From positions 1-64,000 of the forward strand of contig JAZSMO010000012.1 of the NCBI GenBank assembly GCA_045535935.1: a stretch of 64,000 nt of DNA, written 5' to 3'. The first letter of the stretch is position 1. Each line of letters starts with the position of its first letter. Position numbers and translations under genes: made by a program. The stretch comes from SVFI01 sp045535935 (GTDB lineage: Bacteria; Bacillota; Clostridia; Lachnospirales; Lachnospiraceae). Below the pieces are notes generated by a model. It was not told the DNA's origin and did not search any database. It was given only the letters and a program-made list of their open reading frames with translations. Shown here one piece after another: positions 33,248 through 41,174 of the stretch.

Positions 33248-34864
33248 ATGAAATTGAACAGTCAGGGACTTTCGGACAGAGGACAATGGGAAGCAAAAGG
33301 TTACATGCTTCCGCAGTTTGACAGAGAGGCAGTTACGACGGCGACAAAGGAGAATCCGTTCTGGATTCATTTCGGACCGGGGAATATCTTCCGTGCATTC
33401 CAGGCCAATGTAGTACAGAATCTGTTGAATGCCGGACTTCTAGACAGAGGTCTTGTGGTGGCAGAAGGTTATGATTATGAAATTATTGAGAAGATGAATC
33501 ATCCGCATGATGACTACAATCTGCTCGTGACATTAAAGGCGGACGGCAATGTCGAAAAAACAGTGATCGGAAGCGTAGTGGAATCCCTGACGGTCAATTC
33601 GGAAAATGAGACAGACTGGAACCGCCTCAAAGAAATTTTTGCAAAGGATTCGCTTCAGATGGTTTCTTTCACCATCACAGAAAAAGGATACAGTCTGGTA
33701 AACGGAAAAGGAGACTTCCTTCCGGGCGTTCCGGAGGATATGAAAAACGGTCCGGCAAAAGCCATGAGCTACATGGGAAAGGTTGCAGCTCTTCTGTATG
33801 CCAGATATGAGGCGGGACAAAAGCCGGTTGCCATGGTCAGCATGGACAACTGTTCCCACAACGGAGATAAATTGTATGCAGCGATCAATGCTTTCGCTGA
33901 AAAGTGGACAGAAAACGGTGTTGCGGAGGAAGGCTTTCAGACATATGTAAATGATAAGTCTAAGGTAACTTTCCCGTGGACGATGATTGATAAGATTACA
34001 CCGCGACCGGATGCATCCGTGGAGGCTATTTTGAAGGCGGACGGGCTGGAAGAACTTGAGCCGGTTGTAACATCCAAAAACACGTGGGTTGCTCCGTTTG
34101 TCAATGCGGAGGAGACAGAGTATCTCGTAATCGAAGATGCGTTCCCGAACGGAAAGCCGGAAGCACTTACAAAGGGAGGTCTCATGTTTACAGAGCGCGA
34201 GACAGTGGACAAGGTAGAAAAAATGAAAGTATGTACCTGTTTAAATCCGCTTCACACTTCATTGGCAGTATTTGGATGCTTGCTCGGTTATGAGAAGATT
34301 TCCGAGGAGATGAAAGATCCGCAGCTCCGCAAGCTGGTGGAGACCATCGGTTATGTGGAAGGTCTTCCGGTAGTAGTGAATCCGGGAGTTCTGGATCCGA
34401 AGGAGTTTATCGATACGGTGCTCAACATCCGCATTCCGAATCCGTTTATGCCGGACACACCGCAGCGAATTGCAACGGACACTTCCCAGAAACTGGCGAT
34501 TCGTTTCGGGGAGACCATCAAGGCATATGCAGCATCAGATAAGCTGAATGTAGCAGATTTAAAATTGATTCCGCTTGTGTTTGCAGGATGGCTCCGCTAC
34601 CTCATGGCGGTGGACGACGGCGGAAAAGCCTTTGAGCTGAGTCCGGATCCGCTTCTTGACAGCGTTTGCCCGCATGTGGCAGGTATCAGTCTCGGTGGTG
34701 AGACAGATGTGGAAGCGGCCATTGCACCGGTTCTTAAGGATGCAAAGATTTTCGGTGTTGACCTTTATGAAGCAGGTCTCGCACAGACAGTACTCGGTTA
34801 CTTTAAAGAGATGATTGCAGGGGAAGGTGCTGTGCGCCGGACTCTTGAAAAATACGTGGCATAG
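33248..34864 (+). CDS. uxuB: Mannitol-dehydrogenase-family protein, likely fructuronate reductase
   Basis: A 538-residue polyol dehydrogenase. Near the N-terminus is FWIHFGPGNIFRAFQAN, the nucleotide-binding start of the family, and later CLNPLHTSLAVFGCLLG with the conserved histidine near 335. In this operon the likely reaction is fructuronate to mannonate with NADH. Tagaturonate reductase is a possible alternative, but the neighbouring mannonate dehydratase favours UxuB. The ATG at 33248 lies 9 bases after AAGGAGAA. Confidence 0.88.
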   Translation: MKLNSQGLSDRGQWEAKGYMLPQFDREAVTTATKENPFWIHFGPGNIFRAFQANVVQNLLNAGLLDRGLVVAEGYDYEIIEKMNHPHDDYNLLVTLKADGNVEKTVIGSVVESLTVNSENETDWNRLKEIFAKDSLQMVSFTITEKGYSLVNGKGDFLPGVPEDMKNGPAKAMSYMGKVAALLYARYEAGQKPVAMVSMDNCSHNGDKLYAAINAFAEKWTENGVAEEGFQTYVNDKSKVTFPWTMIDKITPRPDASVEAILKADGLEELEPVVTSKNTWVAPFVNAEETEYLVIEDAFPNGKPEALTKGGLMFTERETVDKVEKMKVCTCLNPLHTSLAVFGCLLGYEKISEEMKDPQLRKLVETIGYVEGLPVVVNPGVLDPKEFIDTVLNIRIPNPFMPDTPQRIATDTSQKLAIRFGETIKAYAASDKLNVADLKLIPLVFAGWLRYLMAVDDGGKAFELSPDPLLDSVCPHVAGISLGGETDVEAAIAPVLKDAKIFGVDLYEAGLAQTVLGYFKEMIAGEGAVRRTLEKYVA

Positions 34865-34886
34865 GAAGGAAAGAGAAGGAGAAATT

Positions 34887-35525
34887 ATGAGTATAGCAGA
34901 AACAATTCAGAACATGGGTGTCGTACCGGTGGTGGTACTTGAAGATACAAAGGATGCAGCGCCGCTCGCAAAGGCGCTCACAGAAGGAGGACTTCCTTGT
35001 GCGGAGGTAACATTCCGTACGGCGGCGGCAGAAGAGTCCATCCGCATTATGGCAGAGCAGTTTCCTCAGATGCTCGTGGGAGCAGGTACGGTGCTCACCA
35101 TAGATCAGGTGGACCGTGCGGTGGCAGCAGGGGCTAAGTTCATTGTAAGCCCGGGATTTGATCCGGAGATTGTGGACTACTGTCTGGAGAAAAAGATTCC
35201 GGTATTTCCGGGATGTATCACGCCTACTGAGGTAGCACAGGCGGTGAAGAGAGGACTTGAAGTAATCAAGTTTTTCCCTGCGGAACAGTTCGGCGGAGTG
35301 GCTACCATCAAGGCACTTGCAGCACCTTACACCGGTGTGAAATTTATGCCGACGGGCGGTGTCAATGCAAAGAATCTGGAAAGCTACCTGAGTTTCCCGC
35401 GTATTATCGCATGCGGCGGAAGCTGGATGGTCAGCGGTGCTCTTGTAAAAGAAGGGAAGTTTGATGAGATCAAGGCGCTGACACAGGAAGCGGTTTCCCT
35501 TGTGAAACAGATTCGTAATAAATAA
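34887..35525 (+). CDS. eda: KDPG/KHG aldolase
   Basis: A 212-residue class I aldolase. Motifs are GGLPCAEVTFRTAAAE near 33, VGAGTVLTIDQVD near 63, the KFIVSPGFD segment, the Schiff-base lysine in EVIKFFPAEQFGG (near 132), and the end CGGSWM. It splits 2-keto-3-deoxy-6-phosphogluconate to pyruvate and glyceraldehyde 3-phosphate. The ATG at 34887 follows GAAGGAG, 22 bases after uxuB. Confidence 0.95.
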   Translation: MSIAETIQNMGVVPVVVLEDTKDAAPLAKALTEGGLPCAEVTFRTAAAEESIRIMAEQFPQMLVGAGTVLTIDQVDRAVAAGAKFIVSPGFDPEIVDYCLEKKIPVFPGCITPTEVAQAVKRGLEVIKFFPAEQFGGVATIKALAAPYTGVKFMPTGGVNAKNLESYLSFPRIIACGGSWMVSGALVKEGKFDEIKALTQEAVSLVKQIRNK

Positions 35526-35546
35526 AAGTATTTTGGAGATAATCAT

Positions 35547-36950
35547 ATGAAACAATTTATGGATAAAGATTTTCTTTTGACAACGGAAACGTCCCAAAAG
35601 CTCTACCACGAATATGCGTCTGTTATGCCGGTTCTTGATTATCATTGTCATATCAATCCGCAGAAAATATATGAGGACCGGGCATTTGAAAATATTACGC
35701 AGGTATGGCTCGGGGCAGATCACTACAAATGGCGCCAGATGCGTTCCAACGGTGTGGAAGAGAAGTATATCACAGGAGATGCTTCCGACCGGGAGAAATT
35801 TCAAAAATGGGCGGAAACGTTGGAGATGGCGATCGGAAATCCGCTGTATCACTGGAGTCATTTGGAACTTCAGCGGTTTTTCGGATATGAGGGCTGGTTA
35901 AACGGTGATGCCGCAGAGGAGGTTTGGAATCTTTGCAATGAGAAATTGCAAAACGGTATGACCGCAAGAAAGATGATTGAGATGTCAAACGTGACACTTA
36001 TCTGTACGACGGACGATCCGGCGGACAGCCTGGAGTGGCATCAGAAAATTGCGGCGGATGAAAGCTTCAAGGTTCAGGTGCTTCCGGCGTGGAGACCGGA
36101 AAAGGCCATGAACATTACGAAACCGGATTATCTTGATTATCTGGACAGGCTCGGTAAGGTGAGCAAAGTGGAAATCAGAGATTTTGCATCTCTGATTGAG
36201 GCACTGAAAATAAGAATGGAATTTTTCCATGAAAACGGATGCACCATTTCCGATCACTCTTTGGATTACGTTATGTATGCACCGGCTTCGGAGGCGCAGG
36301 TGGAAGAGATCTTCCGGAAACGTCTTGCGGGAGGAGAGATCACCCCAGCGGAGAAAAAGCAGTTTGAGACGGCGTTCATGATTGCCATGGGCAGAGAATA
36401 CCACAAAAAGAATTGGGTGATGCAGCTGCATTTTGCGGTAAAACGTGACAACAACGAAAGTATATTTGCATCCTGCGGACCGGATGCGGGAATTGACTGC
36501 ATCAGCAATTTTACCCCGGCGGATCAGATGGCGGATTTCTTAAACGCACTGGCAAAGACCGGTCAGCTTCCGAAGACCATTCTTTATTCCCTGAATCCGG
36601 CGGACAATGCGACGATCGGAACGATTATGGGATGCTTCCAGGGAAGCGAAGCCATCGGAAAGATCCAGCAGGGAAGTGCATGGTGGTTCAACGACCACAA
36701 GGAAGGCATGATCGAGCAGATGAAGTCGCTGGCGAGTCTCGGACTGTTAGGCAATTTTATCGGAATGCTGACCGATTCCAGAAGCTTTTTATCTTATACC
36801 AGACATGAATATTTCCGCAGAATTGCCTGTGAACTGATCGGCGGATGGGTGGAAAACGGAGAGTATCCGGCGGACTACAAGGCACTGGAAAAGATTATAA
36901 AAGGGATTTCCTATAACAATGCAGTAAGGTATTTTAATTTCGATTTATAA
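35547..36950 (+). CDS. uxaC: Glucuronate isomerase
   Basis: A 467-residue enzyme of the amidohydrolase-like UxaC family, converting glucuronate to fructuronate (or galacturonate to tagaturonate). Recognised by VLDYHCHINPQKIYEDRAFENI near 29-50, HWSHLELQRFFG near 96, TDDPADSLEWH near 158 and LTDSRSFLSYTRHEYFRR near 410. Full length. Confidence 0.96.
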   Translation: MKQFMDKDFLLTTETSQKLYHEYASVMPVLDYHCHINPQKIYEDRAFENITQVWLGADHYKWRQMRSNGVEEKYITGDASDREKFQKWAETLEMAIGNPLYHWSHLELQRFFGYEGWLNGDAAEEVWNLCNEKLQNGMTARKMIEMSNVTLICTTDDPADSLEWHQKIAADESFKVQVLPAWRPEKAMNITKPDYLDYLDRLGKVSKVEIRDFASLIEALKIRMEFFHENGCTISDHSLDYVMYAPASEAQVEEIFRKRLAGGEITPAEKKQFETAFMIAMGREYHKKNWVMQLHFAVKRDNNESIFASCGPDAGIDCISNFTPADQMADFLNALAKTGQLPKTILYSLNPADNATIGTIMGCFQGSEAIGKIQQGSAWWFNDHKEGMIEQMKSLASLGLLGNFIGMLTDSRSFLSYTRHEYFRRIACELIGGWVENGEYPADYKALEKIIKGISYNNAVRYFNFDL

Positions 36951-36967
36951 GAAGGGAGAATGGCAAA

Positions 36968-38065
36968 ATGGATTTAAATTTAAGACCTGCAAATGAATGT
37001 AAATTTGATGCGGTTTCTTTGGGAGAGGTTATGCTTCGTCTGGATCCGGGCGAGGGACGTATCCGCACGGCAAGACAGTTCCGCGCATGGGAAGGCGGCG
37101 GAGAGTACAATGTAGTGCGCGGTCTTCGCAGATGCTTTGGATTGAAAACAGCCGTGATTACGGCGTTTGCCGACAATGAAGTGGGAATGCTCATGGAGGA
37201 TTTCATTCTTCAGGGCGGTGTGGATACTTCTCTCATCAAATGGATGAAGACAGACGGTATCGGAAGAACCTGTCGTAACGGTATCAATTTTACGGAGAGA
37301 GGATTCGGTATCCGCGGTGCGGTAGGATGTTCCGACCGTGCGAATACGGCGATTTCAAAGGCAACGTCGGAGGATTTCGATTTTGACTATATTTTCGGTG
37401 AACTCGGTGTGCGCTGGTTACATACCGGCGGAATTTACGCAGCTTTGTCCGAGCAGTCCTGTGAAACGGTATTGGCGGCGATTAAGACAGCAAAGAAATA
37501 CGGAACGATCGTATCTTACGACCTCAACTACCGTCCTTCCATGTGGAGTGCCATCGGCGGACATGCAAAGGCACAGGAGGTCAACAAAGAAATTGCCAAA
37601 TATGTGGATGTCATGATCGGAAACGAGGAGGACTTCACCGCATGTCTCGGTTTTGAGATTGAGGGCAACGACGCTAACTTGAAAGAACTCAACATCGAAG
37701 GATACAAAAAGATGATCAATGAGGCGGTAAAGACCTACCCGAATTTCAAAGCGGTTGCAACGACGCTCCGAGAGGTGAAAACGGCGACGGTCAACGACTG
37801 GAGCGCACTTTGCTGGGCAGGCGGCGAAATTTATAAAGCAAAAGATTACAAAGGTCTTGAAATTATGGACCGTGTCGGCGGTGGTGATTCCTTTGCCTCC
37901 GGTTTGATTTACGGACTGATGACCACAGGCGATGCCGAGGTGGCAGTCAACTACGGTGCAGCGCACGGTGCACTTGCCATGACAACACCGGGCGATACGA
38001 CAATGGCCAGCAAAAAAGAAGTGGAAGCAATCATGGGCGGAGCAGGTGCCCGCGTACAGAGATAG
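36968..38065 (+). CDS. kdgK: 2-keto-3-deoxygluconate kinase (PfkB family)
   Basis: A 365-residue ribokinase-type sugar kinase with WEGGGEYNVVRGLRR near 42 and the catalytic RVGGGDSFASGLIYGL near 302-317, whose aspartate is the general base. In the operon the substrate should be KDG, giving the KDPG cleaved by the aldolase. Longer than typical KdgK by about 40 residues. Confidence 0.9.
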   Translation: MDLNLRPANECKFDAVSLGEVMLRLDPGEGRIRTARQFRAWEGGGEYNVVRGLRRCFGLKTAVITAFADNEVGMLMEDFILQGGVDTSLIKWMKTDGIGRTCRNGINFTERGFGIRGAVGCSDRANTAISKATSEDFDFDYIFGELGVRWLHTGGIYAALSEQSCETVLAAIKTAKKYGTIVSYDLNYRPSMWSAIGGHAKAQEVNKEIAKYVDVMIGNEEDFTACLGFEIEGNDANLKELNIEGYKKMINEAVKTYPNFKAVATTLREVKTATVNDWSALCWAGGEIYKAKDYKGLEIMDRVGGGDSFASGLIYGLMTTGDAEVAVNYGAAHGALAMTTPGDTTMASKKEVEAIMGGAGARVQR

Positions 38066-38087
38066 AAAAGGGTAAGGAGGAAATAAT

Positions 38088-39173
38088 ATGCCAATGCAGA
38101 TGGGGTTCCGTTGGTACGGAGAAGGCAATGACAAAATCAGTCTTTCCTACATCAAACAGATTCCGGGCGTGACAAGTATTGTCTGGGCGCTTCACGACAA
38201 AATGCCGGGAGAAGTGTGGGAAGTAGAAGAGATTGCACAGGTACAGAAACAGCTTGAACCATATGGTTTTAACATGGACGTGGTGGAGTCGGTCAATGTT
38301 CACGATGACATTAAGATCGGACTTCCGACCCGCGATCAATACATTGAAAATTACATTCAGACGATCCGCAATCTTTCCAAGTTCGGCGTCAAAGTAATCT
38401 GCTATAATTTTATGCCGATCTTTGACTGGACACGTACGGATCTGTTCCATCCGGTGGGTGACGGATCGACCGCTCTTTATTATGAGGCGAGTCGCATCCA
38501 CGATGATCCGAAGGAGATGGCAGATTACATTTTAAATAATTTGGGCGGACTTACATTCCCGGGTTGGGAACCGGAGCGTATGGCAAAGCTTGACGAGTTG
38601 TTCGAGGCTTACCGTCCGGTTAGCAAGGAGAAACTTTGGGAGAATCTCAAATATTTCCTGGAAAAACTTATGCCGGTCTGCCATGAGACAGACATCAAGA
38701 TGGCGATTCATATGGACGATCCGCCATGGGATATTTTCGGACTTCCGAGACTTCTCACAAGCGGAGAAAACATTGATCGTTTCTTATCTATGGTGGATGA
38801 TCCTTATAACTGTCTGACGCTGTGTTCCGGAAGCTTAAATGCCGATCCGAACAATAAGGTGTCAGATATCGTCCGCAAACATTGCGACCGCATTGCATTT
38901 GCTCATATCCGCAATGTAAAGCATTTCGAAAACGGAGACTTCTCGGAGGCAAGCCACCGCGATTGCGACGGCGATACCGGAATTCTTGATATTTTGAAAG
39001 CTTACCATGACGGTGGTTACGAAGGATATATCCGCCCTGACCACGGACGTCATCTCTGGGGAGAAGGTCCGGGGAATGTACGACCGGGCTACGGCCTGTA
39101 TGACCGTGCACTTGGGGTTATGTATATGCTCGGTGTTTGGGATATGTTGGATAAATTAGACAAAGAGAAGTAA
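38088..39173 (+). CDS. uxuA: Mannonate dehydratase
   Basis: A 361-residue TIM-barrel metalloenzyme removing water from mannonate to give KDG. Recognised by MGFRWYGEGNDKISL, MHDDPKE-type loop SRIHDDPKEM, AIHMDDPPW near 204 and the C-terminal RPDHGRHLWGE near 316 that carries metal ligands. Full length. Confidence 0.96.
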   Translation: MPMQMGFRWYGEGNDKISLSYIKQIPGVTSIVWALHDKMPGEVWEVEEIAQVQKQLEPYGFNMDVVESVNVHDDIKIGLPTRDQYIENYIQTIRNLSKFGVKVICYNFMPIFDWTRTDLFHPVGDGSTALYYEASRIHDDPKEMADYILNNLGGLTFPGWEPERMAKLDELFEAYRPVSKEKLWENLKYFLEKLMPVCHETDIKMAIHMDDPPWDIFGLPRLLTSGENIDRFLSMVDDPYNCLTLCSGSLNADPNNKVSDIVRKHCDRIAFAHIRNVKHFENGDFSEASHRDCDGDTGILDILKAYHDGGYEGYIRPDHGRHLWGEGPGNVRPGYGLYDRALGVMYMLGVWDMLDKLDKEK

Positions 39174-39215
39174 AATAGAGAAAAACATGTAATGTGATTG
39201 GGAAGGAAACAATAA

Positions 39216-41147
39216 ATGAGAAGAACAGAAAAGCTCATGACCGGCTGGAGCTTCACGGATTTTTCCGGAGACAGACAGCCTGTAGCGCTTCCGCACACAT
39301 GGAATGCGAAGGACGGACAGGACGGCGGAAACGATTACCTGCGCGGAACTTGTATCTACGATAATGTAATCAAAAAACCACAGTTCGATCCGGAAAAAGA
39401 ATGTGTGTATCTGCAGTTTCACGGGGTGAATGCAAGTGCGACGGTGCTGCTGAACGGGACAGAAATGATATCCCATGACGGAGGATATTCCACCTTCCGT
39501 GTGGACGTGACCAAGGCGCTTCTGGATGAAAATAAAATTGAGATCAAAGTGGACAACAGTGTCAATGACAGAGTGTATCCGCAGAAGGCAGACTTTACCT
39601 TCTACGGCGGAATTTACAGAGATATCGAGTTTCTGATTGTTGACAGGAAGCATTTTGATCTGGATTACTATGGCGGACCGGGCATGAAATATGAAACGCA
39701 GGTGGAAGGGCGCAGTGCAAAAGTGCACGTGATCTCTTACTTGTGTGAGACGGCAAAAAACAGTGAGACAGAAGTCAAAGTAATTCTGTCGGATGCAGAC
39801 GGAAAAGAAGTAGCTACGGGTAACGGATGTGAGACGACATTGGACATTCCGGAGGTTCACCTTTGGGACGGTCTGGAAGATCCGTATCTTTATACACTTA
39901 CCTGTCAGTTGTGCGAAGGTAACGATGTGATCGATGAAATAGCATGCAAATGCGGTGTCCGTACCTTTGAGTTCAGTCCGAAGGATGGATTTCACCTGAA
40001 CGGAAAGCGATACCCGCTTCACGGGGTATCCCGTCATCAGGACTGGAGAGATATCGGAAATGCCATAGATACAGAGAAGATGGATTTGGATATGGAGCTG
40101 ATCCGCGAGGTGGGAGCCAATACGATTCGCCTTGCGCACTATCAGCACAATCAATATTTTTATGATCTGTGCGACAAATACGGAATGATTGTCTGGGCAG
40201 AGATTCCTTATATATCCGAGCATCTTCAGAACGGAAGAGAAAATACATTTTCGCAGATGAAGGAACTGATCGTTCAGAATTACAATCATCCTTCCATCGT
40301 GACGTGGGGTGTTTCCAACGAGATTACGATTTCCGGCGGAAGATACAAGAGAGATATGCTGGACAACCACCGTGCATTGCAGAAACTCTGTAAGGAGATG
40401 GATCCGGGAAGACCGACGACACTGGCGTGCTTTGCTATGTGTTATCACTGGCATCCGGTGGCACATATCACGGATTTGGTCGGTTGGAATTTATATCTTG
40501 GCTGGTATGTTCCGGGATTTTTCTTAAACGACCTTTGGATCCGTTTCTGGCACTTCCTTTATCCGGACCGCTGTCTGTGCTATTCGGAATACGGTGCAGA
40601 AGGAATGCCGAATCTTCACAGTCCGAAGCCTCGTCGCGGAGACAATACGGAAGAGTATCAGTGTAAGTATCATGAATATATGCTGCGGTGCTTCAAGCGT
40701 TATCCTTACATGTGGGCAACCTATGTGTGGAATATGTTTGATTTCGCAGCAGATGCGAGAAATCAGGGCGGTGAGCCGGGCATGAACCACAAGGGTCTTG
40801 TGACCTTTGACCGAAAGCTGAAGAAGGACAGTTTTTACCTTTATAAGGCATATTGGTCCGAAGAGCCATTCATTTATTTGGCGGGTAAACGATATGAATA
40901 CCGCACGGAGCAGACAACAGAAATCACAGTGTACACCAACCAAAAGGAAGTGACACTTTTTAACAACGGAAAACAGGTGCAGACTCTGAAAGGAGAGCAT
41001 GTGTTCAAATTTAAACTTCCGCTTGAGAAGAAAAACCGGATTGAAGTGAAGTCCGGCGAGTATACGGACAGTGCTGTGATTTACAAAACAGATAAGGCAA
41101 AACCGGAATATAAGCTGCAAAAAGGTGACAGCTCAAACTGGATGTAG
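39216..41147 (+). CDS. Glycoside hydrolase family 2, likely beta-glucuronidase or beta-galactosidase
   Basis: A 643-residue cytoplasmic hydrolase without signal peptide. Jelly-roll domain about 1-145, immunoglobulin-like domain 150-255, TIM barrel 256-550, then a short beta domain. The acid/base is E369 (WGVSNEI) and the nucleophile E458 (SEYG). An NHK at 524-526 resembles the NxK carboxylate-binding motif of glucuronidases, but galactosidases with NDK at this site also occur, so the specificity is open. The uronate operon favours a glucuronide. Confidence 0.85.
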   Translation: MRRTEKLMTGWSFTDFSGDRQPVALPHTWNAKDGQDGGNDYLRGTCIYDNVIKKPQFDPEKECVYLQFHGVNASATVLLNGTEMISHDGGYSTFRVDVTKALLDENKIEIKVDNSVNDRVYPQKADFTFYGGIYRDIEFLIVDRKHFDLDYYGGPGMKYETQVEGRSAKVHVISYLCETAKNSETEVKVILSDADGKEVATGNGCETTLDIPEVHLWDGLEDPYLYTLTCQLCEGNDVIDEIACKCGVRTFEFSPKDGFHLNGKRYPLHGVSRHQDWRDIGNAIDTEKMDLDMELIREVGANTIRLAHYQHNQYFYDLCDKYGMIVWAEIPYISEHLQNGRENTFSQMKELIVQNYNHPSIVTWGVSNEITISGGRYKRDMLDNHRALQKLCKEMDPGRPTTLACFAMCYHWHPVAHITDLVGWNLYLGWYVPGFFLNDLWIRFWHFLYPDRCLCYSEYGAEGMPNLHSPKPRRGDNTEEYQCKYHEYMLRCFKRYPYMWATYVWNMFDFAADARNQGGEPGMNHKGLVTFDRKLKKDSFYLYKAYWSEEPFIYLAGKRYEYRTEQTTEITVYTNQKEVTLFNNGKQVQTLKGEHVFKFKLPLEKKNRIEVKSGEYTDSAVIYKTDKAKPEYKLQKGDSSNWM

Positions 41148-41174
41148 TCAAAATAGAAAGAGAAGGAGAAAGGT

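Noticed and set aside
37418..38134. Open frame of 238 codons on the minus strand
   Set aside because: It mirrors kdgK; the sequence is cysteine- and histidine-rich in the way typical of antisense frames.
39156..40466. Open frame of 436 codons on the minus strand
   Set aside because: It is antisense to the GH2 gene, which has clear catalytic motifs; the antisense product matches nothing known.
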